This document shows, piece after piece, positions 45,558-55,366 of a stretch of 64,000 nucleotides of DNA. This DNA comes from Saccharomyces uvarum (Eukaryota; Ascomycota; Saccharomycetes; Saccharomycetales; Saccharomycetaceae). The stretch is taken from the NCBI GenBank assembly GCA_947243795.1, contig OX365929.1:806001-870000 (forward strand), read 5' to 3'. Both the position numbers and the translations under genes were made by a program. How positions within the stretch are numbered: position 1 is the first letter of the stretch; each line of letters opens with the position of its first letter. The notes under the pieces were generated by a model. The model made no database searches and had not been told where the DNA came from. It worked only from the letters and a program-made list of their open reading frames with translations.

Positions 45558-46030
45558 TATTCATAACGCAGATTTGTACATGAAAACATATAAGTATGAT
45601 AGAAGAGTACATAAACTGACCTTGTATACAGCGAGGAAGTTTTCGCAACGAATGACAGCTGTCTTCATGTATCACTTATTTAATTTTATTAGTTTTAAGT
45701 AGCCACCTGAAAACGTATGCACAAAGACATGTATATATACGAGACATCAGTTATAACTGATGCCTCGTATATCTTAATTCATAGTAAGTTTATAAATTAA
45801 TAATTTTTAACCTTTTCTTTATTATTTACCAGATTTGGTTATTCATATACTACTGAAGACACACAACAACAACGTTAAACATACTGCAGCCGTTGTTTTT
45901 GTAGCTGCACTCTTTTCTTCTTTTTTTATTCTTGGTTTATCCATTCTTTATAAAAAAAATAATACAAATCTTTAGATTAAAAATATATTTTATAAAAGTC
46001 TCGAACTCTTTTTGCTTTGTTGAGTTATAT
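45558..46030. other. convergent GPI11/RSC3 3' regions
   Basis: 473 bp between two 3' ends, AT-rich throughout. The remarkable part is the 38-bp palindrome at 45735-45772. The remainder holds A/T runs suited to 3' end formation. Confidence 0.6.
45735..45772. repeat. 38-bp near-perfect palindrome
   Basis: Two 19-nt arms meet without a spacer around the CAGTTATAACTG centre (45748-45759). Eighteen of 19 positions pair; the mismatch is A45744 against C45763, which on the complementary RNA strand would be a G-U wobble. It lies 177 bp past the GPI11 stop and 258 bp past the RSC3 stop, so a transcript of either gene could fold it into a long hairpin. Confidence 0.9.
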
Positions 46031-48697
46031 TCAACTGCGAATAGCTTCAAAAATTTCACTGAAGTTTTCCTTAGTTAAACCAAAACTTTCCAAATTGGCC
46101 TCACTATCACCAGTGGCCGTAGTACCTGTAACTCCATTAGATACTTTATTATTTTTTCTTTGCTCATAAAAATCTGTTTTGATCAAAGACTCGGAAATTT
46201 TGTTCAATTCATGATTTAGCTTAATTAGTTGGTCAGTAGATATATTACTGAATCCGTTATTGGTAGAGTTGTTTGAATTAGTTACAGGCAAGGTCTTGCT
46301 TTCTTCTAGCTTTTTGATATATTTGGAAATTATCTTAATTTTAGTTATTAGATTTTCAATCAACCTATTCTGTTTTTTACAGTTTTTAGTGTAATCGTTT
46401 AACAACATTGCAATTTTGTTGATAATCAAATGAATGACGTTCTTATTCTTAATTCTCTTATTATTGTCGTTGTTACTATGGCTACTCTCTGTTTGATCAG
46501 TGTAGTTTTCCTTTTCATTATCCATCGCTTCAGATGACTCAAATGATCTCTGGTATAACGCTAACAGCATCAAGACCAAAGTTTGCAGAACCGCAATAGA
46601 TTTATTAATGAATGTAAATTCATGACCAGCAAATTTAATATTGGCCAAGTTTGAGAAAACAAAGAATAGAGTCTCTCTTGACAGCTCCAAAAAATCATCT
46701 AAAATTTCGTTGAATTTCCCAGAGCTTTTTAACGTTTCAAACTGTAGTAAAAGATAAAAATTCAAATATAACATCGAATTTCTAAAAATTAAAGAATCCA
46801 TGATATTATTGATTATCGAAGAAGTTGTTAAACATCTCTGGCTAACTTCGATGTTCTTGGTTTTTAAAACTTTTATAAGTTGTATAATCTTGTCAATTGA
46901 TAGCTGTTGATCTTTACTTTGTAAATATTTCATCACATTCACTTCGAAATCAATCAATTCGAAATCGTTATTCAGTAATGGGTCAATAATTGGAGTGGAG
47001 TTCGTAAATGGTTCAGATATTAACAATGGTAACTCGCCTAAAAATAGATGCCTCCAGCAATAATTTTTGAATATGAAATTCCAAACCAAAATATGTGACT
47101 GGTTTTGAGTCTCGTGGTTTAATGACAGTAGACATGCCATATGCATATCTTCATCGTAGTCAATCGTGTTGGAAGATGAAGATGATGTAGTCATCACAGA
47201 TAGGTAATATTTCCATAGGGAAATAAACCGTAAGGTGTCCATGTTGCACATTGATCTTTTATCAATTTCGAATCTAAGCATCGTTAAATTTGCCTTCAAC
47301 AAAGGTAAGTAATCGAACAACATGTTGAAAAGTTGCAAATGCCCATCATCTCTCAGAGGAATCAACACCGTGGAGTTCAATGATTCATATAAAATTAAGA
47401 GACAAAGGGTTATGAATCCCAAGTTTATTAATTGGTCATTGTTCAAATTGACGATTTGAAACACTGTTTCAAAGTCATTAGAATTTGCCTTTTTCATGGC
47501 ATTTGATGGAAAAATTTGCTCAATTACAGGTAACAGTCGCTTTGGCTTTAGGATTGGCAATATCGAACTCGTTTCAGTAACCGTTGATAAATACTTACTG
47601 ATAAGGCTCTGTGTAACAGACTGTGAGGGAAATTTTAATAATTGTGATATACTGTTGCTATCCTTCGTGTTTTTATGGTTTGTTAGAGAATCATGCAAAG
47701 ACTCATTGAATTGTTTTTCAATTAACGAATTGAATTCACTGAAAAATTTGAATAGGAAAGGATCGCGTTCAATCAAGTACTGGATTTGGAAGATGGAGTT
47801 TTTGTTAATATTTTTTGGCAACAGCCACAAATTGTCACTATTGTCTCGCGTAACAACAGTATTAAATACGTTAAATACCTTATTCGTATCCAAAAACTGA
47901 GGATCCAAATCTTTGAATTCGTTGAGATGAGATTTTCTTTCATCGTTTGCAATCATCTTATCTTCTCCATCTGTAGTATCATCTTCGCTCAATTTCCTTT
48001 TCTTAATGGTCAAGAACTCTTCTTGGTCTTGATTAGATTGCGAAGATTGAATTTGCGGCGAGGGATCTTGCTTAATATCAAGATTTATCCCTGAGATCTT
48101 CTTACCTGTAATATCCTGTAATTCCAATAGCCTACCTTTCAAGAAATTCATTTCATGATTGATGATTTCCTCTTGCGTGTAAGGAGAAGTTAGCATATGG
48201 AAAATTGCAGGGCCTTGAACCCAATTGAGTTGAGTGGAAAATTCGTTTGTAGAAGTGACAGGTTTGCTTTCTAAGGAAGGCACCGATTTTGGAATATATT
48301 GAGTATGTTGTTGGTTTAAGGTTGCGTTTGCCGCGGATGACCTATTATTAAGTTGATTTTGAGCATTGAGCAATTGCAAACGCGTGTTGTATTCTCTAAT
48401 TTGCTCCAAGGAAGCCAGCTCTGGATTTTTCTGTAGAAGAGCTGCAGTTTCCTTGGAGACACGACGAGAAGAAGCATAATAAGAATTTAAATATGGGCCG
48501 TTGGCTATTTGACGTGTATTGGAAGAGGAGGAGCTGGAGGGAACGTATTGTCCAGGAACATCAGGGTAGAAACAGTCCATTTTATTGTGTTTCATACAGT
48601 TCCCACATATTGGCTTGACACGGTCACAACCTATCTTCCTCTTGCGACACTGCACACATGCAGGCGGTTTTTTCATTTTCCTACCACGAATATCCAT
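46031..48697 (-). CDS. RSC3: RSC chromatin remodelling subunit Rsc3
   Basis: An 888-residue zinc-cluster protein matching Rsc3, which directs the RSC remodeller to CGCG-type promoter motifs and forms a dimer with Rsc30. The Zn2Cys6 domain has cysteines 14, 17, 24, 31, 34 and 42 (CVQCRKRKIGC...). A Gln/Asn/Ser-rich linker follows, then the fungal transcription-factor middle homology region at about 300-700, and Asn-rich stretches near 720-850. It is 3 residues longer than the S. cerevisiae protein as recalled. Confidence 0.96.
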   Translation of the reverse strand: MDIRGRKMKKPPACVQCRKRKIGCDRVKPICGNCMKHNKMDCFYPDVPGQYVPSSSSSSNTRQIANGPYLNSYYASSRRVSKETAALLQKNPELASLEQIREYNTRLQLLNAQNQLNNRSSAANATLNQQHTQYIPKSVPSLESKPVTSTNEFSTQLNWVQGPAIFHMLTSPYTQEEIINHEMNFLKGRLLELQDITGKKISGINLDIKQDPSPQIQSSQSNQDQEEFLTIKKRKLSEDDTTDGEDKMIANDERKSHLNEFKDLDPQFLDTNKVFNVFNTVVTRDNSDNLWLLPKNINKNSIFQIQYLIERDPFLFKFFSEFNSLIEKQFNESLHDSLTNHKNTKDSNSISQLLKFPSQSVTQSLISKYLSTVTETSSILPILKPKRLLPVIEQIFPSNAMKKANSNDFETVFQIVNLNNDQLINLGFITLCLLILYESLNSTVLIPLRDDGHLQLFNMLFDYLPLLKANLTMLRFEIDKRSMCNMDTLRFISLWKYYLSVMTTSSSSSNTIDYDEDMHMACLLSLNHETQNQSHILVWNFIFKNYCWRHLFLGELPLLISEPFTNSTPIIDPLLNNDFELIDFEVNVMKYLQSKDQQLSIDKIIQLIKVLKTKNIEVSQRCLTTSSIINNIMDSLIFRNSMLYLNFYLLLQFETLKSSGKFNEILDDFLELSRETLFFVFSNLANIKFAGHEFTFINKSIAVLQTLVLMLLALYQRSFESSEAMDNEKENYTDQTESSHSNNDNNKRIKNKNVIHLIINKIAMLLNDYTKNCKKQNRLIENLITKIKIISKYIKKLEESKTLPVTNSNNSTNNGFSNISTDQLIKLNHELNKISESLIKTDFYEQRKNNKVSNGVTGTTATGDSEANLESFGLTKENFSEIFEAIRS

Positions 48698-49187
48698 TGT
48701 TGTTTGTTGCTGGAACGATATATTTGTAGTAAGAGCTTAAGAAAATTTCAGAGAGTTCACAAATACGGTACGTGAACAGTACGGGGCAATTGAAGCAGAA
48801 TAAAGGCGAGTATTAATTGCAAAACCGTGAGTTTTGATGAAATATTCCAAAGTAAGCAGCTAATGTATCTTCTCTCGGGCGAAAACGGGAAGTGGTCTCA
48901 CAAGCGTTTAACCGGCCGAATGAATATTGGTGAACTGTGGCTATTTATGAGAAGGTATACCAACGGAGGGATATAGAGAGCCGTATGTTCCTAACGGCAA
49001 GGGTAGTTCTTGGTCTGTGTGGTCCTGGCTGGGCAACAAGACCCACGTTGGTCAATTGAAATACTCTTGTGAAGTCGTGCCAGAAAAGGGCCGCAGGGTA
49101 ACGATATCGTTGTGTGTGATAATCGACTGTTATAAGCTGTATATAGTTATGTAGCTAGGCTATACATCCTCTGGATGGTAGTGGCGC
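48698..49187. other. RSC3 promoter and CPR5 3' region
   Basis: 490 bp between CPR5 (right) and RSC3 (left), both leftward except that they are arranged head-to-tail. A plus-strand frame of 67 codons without a usable ATG (48951-49154) has a protein-like composition with three Trp (see findings). No other feature is evident. Confidence 0.4.
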
Positions 49188-49874
49188 TTATAGCTCGTCG
49201 TGGGCTGCTTCACTGGCTTGCTCCTCAGCTTCCGCTTTAATTTCTTCCTGAAGCTTGGCGGCGTCCTCGTGGCCCAACGGGATGGTTTCCAGTTCACCAC
49301 ATTCCATAATGGATATTTCCTTCACGGGCATGTTTCTGCTGTCGGTCTTGACGTTTTCGATGTAGTTCACTACATCCATACCCTCTAAGACTTCGCCAAA
49401 GACAACGTGCTTGCCATCTAACCATGGGCATGGCACAGTGGTGATGAAGAATTGCGATCCGTTGGTGTCCTTACCACGGTTGGCCATGGACAACCTGCCT
49501 GGCTTGTTGTGCTTGACGTCAAAGTTCTCGTCTTTGAAGGAGTTCCCAAAGATAGACTTGCCCCCGATCCCGGATCTGTGGGTGAAATCACCGCCCTGAA
49601 TCATGAAATTAGGAATAACACGGTGGAAGATAGAGTGCAGGTAACCCATCTTTGGATCCCTGGAGATGGTGAGTTGGTAGAAGTTTTCCACAGTTTGAGG
49701 GGTGGTGAGGCCATATAGACCCATGACGATACGACCGATTTTTTCATCGCCGTGGTTGATGTCGAAATACACCTTATGTGTGATCTCAGGGTCCGGACTC
49801 TCTTCTTTGGCAAAGATGGTTGTCGTGAATAAACAAGCAAACAGAGTGATGATAGATAACAATTGGAACTTCAT
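49188..49874 (-). CDS. CPR5: ER cyclophilin Cpr5
   Basis: A 228-residue peptidyl-prolyl isomerase of the ER lumen. A signal peptide spans about residues 1-22 ([18 protein letters not shown]). The cyclophilin core has the catalytic [15 protein letters not shown] with Arg85, [17 protein letters not shown], and Trp151 in [11 protein letters not shown]. The tail is charged and ends in the HDEL retrieval signal. It is slightly longer than the S. cerevisiae protein (225 as recalled). Confidence 0.98.
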   Translation of the reverse strand: MKFQLLSIITLFACLFTTTIFAKEESPDPEITHKVYFDINHGDEKIGRIVMGLYGLTTPQTVENFYQLTISRDPKMGYLHSIFHRVIPNFMIQGGDFTHRSGIGGKSIFGNSFKDENFDVKHNKPGRLSMANRGKDTNGSQFFITTVPCPWLDGKHVVFGEVLEGMDVVNYIENVKTDSRNMPVKEISIMECGELETIPLGHEDAAKLQEEIKAEAEEQASEAAHDEL

Positions 49875-50092
49875 TGTTGCGGATATGGTTCTATTTTGTT
49901 CTGCCTAAGTAGGACACCTTCTATTGTTGAGCCCCTTCGAGAGAATTTGTAGGAATGGCTTCATCTTTTTGATTTTTTCCCTGCCAAAAATGGCTACGCC
50001 GCGAAACAAAAATTGGCATAGAAGCAATTTTATTACTTTGCTATCAAACTGTATTTATTTACTTAAACTGCATTCTCTATTGACGTTAGGAT

Positions 50093-50799
50093 CTATTGCC
50101 ATTGCCTCAGATCAGGACGCGCAGCCACGAACCCTTCCAGGGCGGTTTGAAGGTCCTGCACTTCTTTTTTCATTTCATCAAGGGTTCTCTCCTCCCGTTG
50201 GCTGTCTGGCTTCAACACCTTAGGACCTTGCGGAGATCCACTCTTATCCCCACTGGCGTGCGCAGCCTTGTCCTTCCTTGCTTGTCTCCCACCGACTCCC
50301 AAATATTCGTCTCTTCTTGCCTGCCAATTTGACAAAGTACCATTGTCATCCCAACGATCTAGCTTATCGTATATCAAGTCACCAACATTGTTCATTTTAT
50401 ACCGTGGTATGACATGCGTGTGTAGATGGGGGACGGACTGACCAGCTTCGGGTCCATCCTGGATGGCAACGTTGACTGAGTCTGCCTTATATTGCCACTT
50501 AATAAATCGATGGATTAATTGCAGGGTCTTGAAATAATCTTGGGATTCAGTCATGGTCAGGTCTGATAGGTTTACAACTGTAGTTCTCAAGGGAACAATC
50601 AGTATGTGGCCCGGTACAATCGGTTTTAAATTTACCAATGCATACGTATGTTTTGATTTCTATATAAAGGTAAGTAGTATGGAATTCCTAGACGGTTAGT
50701 ATCTCAATGGTAAGAAACGGTACTTAAATACACGAGCATGCATACGTAGAAGACTTGTTCAGTGACTAAAAATTTGCTGAAGTATATTGGCTTGCTCAT
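50093..50799 (-). CDS. HNT2: HIT-family dinucleoside polyphosphate hydrolase Hnt2 (spliced)
   Basis: A Fhit-type hydrolase that cleaves diadenosine polyphosphates. It is encoded in two exons: exon 1 50746-50799 (18 codons, MSKPIYFSKFLVTEQVFY) and exon 2 50093-50659, giving 206 residues. The 86-nt intron (50660-50745) starts GTATGC, has TACTAAC at 50695-50701 and ends in TATAG; splicing joins FY to KSKHTYAL, as in S. cerevisiae. The histidine triad HLHTH covers residues 96-100, His98 being the expected nucleophile. An in-frame TAG (50836-50838) and no earlier ATG fix the start here, although I recall a slightly longer N-terminus in some S. cerevisiae annotations. Confidence 0.95.
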
Positions 50800-51041
50800 C
50801 TTTCTGCTTTTCCAACTGGTTTCTGGTGAGAATTTCTAGAGTAGGAGAGAATTGGGGCCATTCCTTATTTTTTTCGCCTAAAACAAGTGAACAATGGAAA
50901 GAGTTACATATCTAGAAAACGTATAAAACTAAAAAAAAACATATTCCGATGGAAATAAAACGCAAGGTAAACTATAAATTAGTACGTGAAAATCTTTTGA
51001 CCTGAGAAAGCCCCAATTGGCTTTCAACTTACCTGAAACTT

Positions 51042-51063
51042 AAAAAAAAAAAAAAAAAAAAAA
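51042..51063 (+). repeat. A22 homopolymer
   Basis: Twenty-two consecutive A, 9 bp past the YDR306C stop codon, which reads leftward. In that mRNA it would be a U run directly after the stop. Such tracts vary in length between strains. Confidence 0.95.
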
Positions 51064-51072
51064 GTCAACATC

Positions 51073-52503
51073 CTAATAGTTTAGATACAAACTACCATCT
51101 TGATCCTCCAAAGAAACTACTAAATCGGCAACTTCGTCGCTTTTCATGTTCCAGCCTAACTTAGGTGACACACAAATGGCCTTCAAGCAAGGTAGTCTTA
51201 ACTCTAATATGGCTATGGTCAGGTCATCGGGATGAATCTTAGAAGCCAAACCCAAGGACCCACTGCATTCCAGGTATAACGTTTTCAAAGGCCTATCGTA
51301 TTCCATCAACTTACTCAGCATGAATTCAGAAAAACACCACTTGGAGCAGTAATCGACCATGATTTGTAGGGAGATTAAATTAGCACAATATGTGAAAACG
51401 TGATCCAGGGAATTTTCCGTTAGAGATGGCATCGGATAATAGAAAAATAAATGCTTTAGATTGTCACCAATCTGCGATAACAACGAGAAAATAGACAACT
51501 CCGTGATTTGAGGACAGTAAGAGAACTCTAAAGTGGTAATGGTTTTTGGCCATTTAGTTTCAATGACAAATTCATTCGTTATGCCTCCACTTAATTTCAA
51601 ATATCTCAAATTCTGCGGCCATTCAATATCTTGGAAGCCCTGACAGTCAATAGACGATCTCGGGAAGGACAAGTGTGTCAATTTAGTAAAGTTTTTGATG
51701 GCAGAAAATAGCTCCTTTAGCTTAACTGTCTCTGATACTAGACCCAAGTCTAGAAATTTCAAATCATGACAAGATTTCAAGGAAATCAAGGGCGCGTAAC
51801 CAAAACTTGTCTGCGGGGCAATGAATTTGGCCAGATTAGAGCAGCATCGTCGCAACAGCTTAGAAACAAATGAGTTCCTTCCACTTTGTAAAATTGTAGA
51901 CAAATTCAATTCAAAGACATAATGCCCCAAATTTTTCTTCTTGTTTAAAATGATTGTATCGACAAATGCATTGAAGTTTTTGCTTGTTAATGCTGGCGAA
52001 AAATAGAGCTTTGGTAAACACATGGCATACCAGTTCCTACAAACTAGCATATAGTTCATGGTTATACCAGTGGTGATTTTTTTCCCAATAGTATCCTTAT
52101 TACCAACTTCTTCTTCTTCGGGTATATCAAGATAGTGTATTATTCTATGCTGTACTTCCCAGGGCAAAACCATCCTTAAATATAACAAATCAGTGCTTAT
52201 TTTTTTACTTTCTATCATTTGCCCATCTTTTTCTTCCTTGGCATGCGATGATGACGATGACGATCGCCTGTGTCCTTTTCTGTCCTTTTTGTTATTTCTC
52301 AGTCGCGTCAACTTCACTACAGTATCATTAGCTTCATCGTAGTAGTAAGACCCCTGTGGCGTCTCAATTAGCTCTGCATCGTCTGGCACAGTGACAGTGG
52401 CCTCTTTCGCTTTATTATCATTTCTTGTAGAGGAGAAGCCCTCGCCCGCCACATACTTCCTGTAGGGTGCCTTGATTTTCTTTGGTCGTGCCTTGTTGAC
52501 CAT
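51073..52503 (-). CDS. YDR306C: F-box protein (YDR306C)
   Basis: A 476-residue protein matching S. cerevisiae YDR306C, a probable substrate adaptor of an SCF ubiquitin ligase with unknown targets. The N-terminal ~105 residues are basic and Ser-rich (GHRRSSSSSSHAKEEK). An F-box-like segment follows at about 110-175 (MVLPWEVQHRIIHYLDIPEEEE ... MLVCRNWYAMCLPKLYF), then leucine-rich repeats to about 460 (LKFLDLGLVSETVKLKELF, LRYLKLSGG, ITTLEFSYCPQITELSIF). The gene is intact. Leftward, with the tRNA gene behind it. Confidence 0.92.
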   Translation of the reverse strand: MVNKARPKKIKAPYRKYVAGEGFSSTRNDNKAKEATVTVPDDAELIETPQGSYYYDEANDTVVKLTRLRNNKKDRKGHRRSSSSSSHAKEEKDGQMIESKKISTDLLYLRMVLPWEVQHRIIHYLDIPEEEEVGNKDTIGKKITTGITMNYMLVCRNWYAMCLPKLYFSPALTSKNFNAFVDTIILNKKKNLGHYVFELNLSTILQSGRNSFVSKLLRRCCSNLAKFIAPQTSFGYAPLISLKSCHDLKFLDLGLVSETVKLKELFSAIKNFTKLTHLSFPRSSIDCQGFQDIEWPQNLRYLKLSGGITNEFVIETKWPKTITTLEFSYCPQITELSIFSLLSQIGDNLKHLFFYYPMPSLTENSLDHVFTYCANLISLQIMVDYCSKWCFSEFMLSKLMEYDRPLKTLYLECSGSLGLASKIHPDDLTIAILELRLPCLKAICVSPKLGWNMKSDEVADLVVSLEDQDGSLYLNY

Positions 52504-52795
52504 TACTGAGAACTGTAAAGGGGGTGATTATGCGGCAGCACTGTTATTCATTTTAATCGCTGTACGTGTTCTGGTGATGCCATTGTATTCGTTTTTATGT
52601 TGGGTGCATCTTCAATGTGAGGCAGGCCCTTGCCCCTCAGCGCCCATCACCCGGACGCGCATTAGAGGCATCAAGAGCAGAGGCAATAAGCTTCTAGTTA
52701 ATGGGCACAGCACAATGACAATGATGCCTGTTGTAGTTGTATTTGCCTCGCAGTTGAAATTGTTGCAGACAGATGATGTAAAAAGGGAGAAATTC
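52504..52795. other. YDR306C promoter
   Basis: About 290 bp between the YDR306C start and the tRNA terminator, both on the minus strand. No clear factor site. No LTR remnant, though tRNA flanks in yeast often carry them. Confidence 0.45.
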
Positions 52796-52802
52796 AAAAA
52801 AA
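52796..52802 (-). terminator. RNA polymerase III terminator (T7)
   Basis: Seven A on the plus strand, i.e. T7 on the tRNA strand, begin 5 nt after the tRNA 3' end. This is a standard Pol III stop signal. Confidence 0.9.
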
Positions 52803-52807
52803 TCGGA

Positions 52808-52880
52808 TGTTCCAACCGAGGATCGAACTCGGGACCTTTGCCGTGTGAAGGCAACGTGATAACCGCTACACTATTGGAAC
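52808..52880 (-). tRNA. tV(CAC): tRNA-Val (anticodon CAC)
   Basis: A 73-nt tRNA without intron or encoded CCA. The acceptor arms GTTCCAA and TTGGAAC pair fully, with discriminator A. The anticodon stem TTGCC/GGCAA closes the loop TTCACAC, so the anticodon is CAC, reading GTG valine codons. The T arm CCGAG-TTCGATC-CTCGG is complete. The internal A box lies in TAGTGTAGCGGTTA and the B box in GTTCGATCC. S. cerevisiae has a tV(CAC) gene at the same place between YDR306C and PMT7. Confidence 0.97.
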
Positions 52881-53164
52881 AATATTTCGATTTGTTTTCT
52901 TAGATGTTTGAAGCATTCAGTACGTCCAGGCCAATGCAAACCGACCCTTTTAATCAACTTGTGAATAATTTCAATCAAGCGTAGTCCGCAATTCTTTCCA
53001 CAAATATACCCTTTGTCTTACTCAGCCCTTTAATTGTTTGCGCATATGCCGGTTATTCTTGCTATAGTAGAAACAATTAATCTAGGAATGGGAAAAAAAA
53101 AATCAAATTAGGAACTCAAAAGATTAATTAGACAAAGTTAAAGCTGGCGCAATTAAGGGCGATA

Positions 53165-55252
53165 ATGTTGAAACAGAAGAAGTGTAATTCACAAGACATG
53201 GTAGACCCGAGGTTACAGGGTCCATTTAGGAAGTACCTCCCCTATAATATCTTTGAACAGTGCCTCATTGGTCAATTAACTACATTTGATTATATTTTCG
53301 CGTCTTTAGTTGTTGTTGCCAATTTCACGTTCGTATGGAAATCGCATCCTTCGTCATTTTGGACCCGTCCATGGGATAATGATACTGAACAGGAACTATT
53401 CGGATATATTCGATATCGTCTGGAAAAGGCTTTCTACATTCACGAACTACCACCGTTCACCGTCCAGCTATACTCCATTATTGAAAGGCTAAATATCATA
53501 ACAAATCTAAGATGCGTTTCTTTGTTTTTGAATTCCTCCACTTTGGCTTTTCTTTTCCTGGTGTTGAGGAGAATTGACTGTTCTTATATTATTTCCACAG
53601 CGGGTTTACTGATACTGTCCAATTGGGGAATTTTCAGAAAAGAGGGTACCATTCTTTCATTTGACAGTTTAGAATGGTGTCTTTTTTCAATAATATTATA
53701 CTCTTCCATCACTATGTCAAGAATGAAGCTGGGCACCGCGAAATGGTTTGCTCATTTGATTACGTTATCTATTTCTTTAGGATTAGCAATTTCCTCCAAA
53801 TTCATTGGATTTCTCACATGGGGATTTGTTATTCTTTCTTTGGTACGTCAATTTGATAAATTGATAAGTGACGTTGAAATTACTACTTCTCAAATTATTA
53901 GATTTGTTATTTGGAATCTGTTATTTGCTTTGATTGTTCCTACTTCCATCTTTACGCTAAGTTACTGGAACTTACTCTCAAACTTTAACGTTGATGTTCC
54001 TGAATATTCAAAATATATGACCACTTCTTTCAAATCGTATCTAAGAGGTTCTCAGTTGCAGCCAACTCAGTTATATTATGGCTCAACAATCACTTTACGC
54101 CACTTGGATTCAATGGCAGGGTATCTTACCTCTCATGAAATTCCTTACCCATCTGATATACATGAAAATCTAGTCGCACTATCGTTCAAGGAATTTGATG
54201 CCGATAATGAATGGGTAGTTGAACATCCGACAATGAAATTAAATTTTTCTGAAATACATCATATTGGCCAATTGATACCTGTAGAGTTTGATCATGATAT
54301 AAAACTAAGACACAAATCTACCGGACAGCTATTAAGAGCAAGTACCGCTAAACCGCCCATCAGCGAGCAAGATTACGATCTTCGAATCTCATGCACGAAG
54401 AATTCCGAGTACGAAGGAGGCATGGATGAAAGATGGAATGTTCTGTTGATAAAAGACAGGACTAACGACGACAACAAAATTAGCAGTGATGATAAGTATG
54501 TCAAGCCACTTCGATCAGAGATTCAGTTATACAATAAGGGTCAGAGATGTGGGCTATTGAGCCATGATCTCAGATTACCTAAATGGGGTGGCTTTGAGCA
54601 AGAAGTTCTGTGTATGGAAAATCCAGTTAGATCAAGAACCTCTTTTCTAATAGATTCAGTAAGGCTAGCAGTTGATTTCCCAATCCCAATGATGAAATAT
54701 TATATGGACGAAATTAATTCTTCAACGGAAGACAGTCGCACTTTATCCTGTACACAATTTGTTCGCCTGCTTAAAGAATACATCTTCAAACAGTACAAGT
54801 ACAATTATTACGTTAAATACGGTAAAAGTAAGGTAAATTCCGAAGATGCTTTCGTTGTGGAGAAATGGCCAATCACGGTGGATGTTGGATCACCAGTCTG
54901 GTTTAAGTTCGCTTGGTATGGTTCTATACTAGCGATGTTCATTTTCTTGTGCGTGCAATGTAACAGAATGGTACATTGGAATCCATGGTCAACTACTGAA
55001 ACAGTCTTTTCCATCAACTGGGATATCTACAATGAGTTTGGTTGGGAGTGTACTGTTGGATGGTTTTTACATTTTTATGTCTTCACTATGAGTCCTCATT
55101 TCAATTTGAAAAGCAAATTATACTTTCAAAGTTTTATTTTTAGCGAATTATGTCTTCTGGAATCATTGAATGTTTTCGCAAAGCAACATAAGACCATCTT
55201 TTCCATTACGATATTATTGTTTTTTACATCAATAGTTCTCCTGTATAAATAG
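53165..55252 (+). CDS. PMT7: protein O-mannosyltransferase-like protein Pmt7
   Basis: A 695-residue multi-span membrane protein of the PMT family; Pmt7 is the least characterised yeast member and its activity is unproven. The N-terminal half has about seven hydrophobic segments (from residue 40), then a lumenal MIR region at about 350-500 (EIHHIGQLIPVEFDHDIKLRH, LYNKGQRCGLLSHDLRLP), then C-terminal membrane segments. The loop-1 acidic Asp-Glu pair usual in the family is not evident; the aligned place reads TEQELFGYIRYR (residues 74-85). The ORF is longer than I recall for S. cerevisiae (662), and Met12 is another possible start. Confidence 0.9.
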   Translation: MLKQKKCNSQDMVDPRLQGPFRKYLPYNIFEQCLIGQLTTFDYIFASLVVVANFTFVWKSHPSSFWTRPWDNDTEQELFGYIRYRLEKAFYIHELPPFTVQLYSIIERLNIITNLRCVSLFLNSSTLAFLFLVLRRIDCSYIISTAGLLILSNWGIFRKEGTILSFDSLEWCLFSIILYSSITMSRMKLGTAKWFAHLITLSISLGLAISSKFIGFLTWGFVILSLVRQFDKLISDVEITTSQIIRFVIWNLLFALIVPTSIFTLSYWNLLSNFNVDVPEYSKYMTTSFKSYLRGSQLQPTQLYYGSTITLRHLDSMAGYLTSHEIPYPSDIHENLVALSFKEFDADNEWVVEHPTMKLNFSEIHHIGQLIPVEFDHDIKLRHKSTGQLLRASTAKPPISEQDYDLRISCTKNSEYEGGMDERWNVLLIKDRTNDDNKISSDDKYVKPLRSEIQLYNKGQRCGLLSHDLRLPKWGGFEQEVLCMENPVRSRTSFLIDSVRLAVDFPIPMMKYYMDEINSSTEDSRTLSCTQFVRLLKEYIFKQYKYNYYVKYGKSKVNSEDAFVVEKWPITVDVGSPVWFKFAWYGSILAMFIFLCVQCNRMVHWNPWSTTETVFSINWDIYNEFGWECTVGWFLHFYVFTMSPHFNLKSKLYFQSFIFSELCLLESLNVFAKQHKTIFSITILLFFTSIVLLYK

Positions 55253-55366
55253 AGTACCACAAATATTTACAAGAATAACGTATATATATTTAGATTTCTC
55301 GTATGATTATAGTACATTTTTTTGTTTTCTTTTTTCCATGCAAATTCCATTTGATACAGCCCGGGT

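Noticed and set aside
52504-53164. Search for Ty LTR remnants beside the tRNA-Val gene
   Set aside because: tRNA flanks often carry solo LTRs in yeast, but no TGTTGGAATA-type end, target-site duplication or LTR-like stretch is visible here or elsewhere in the window.
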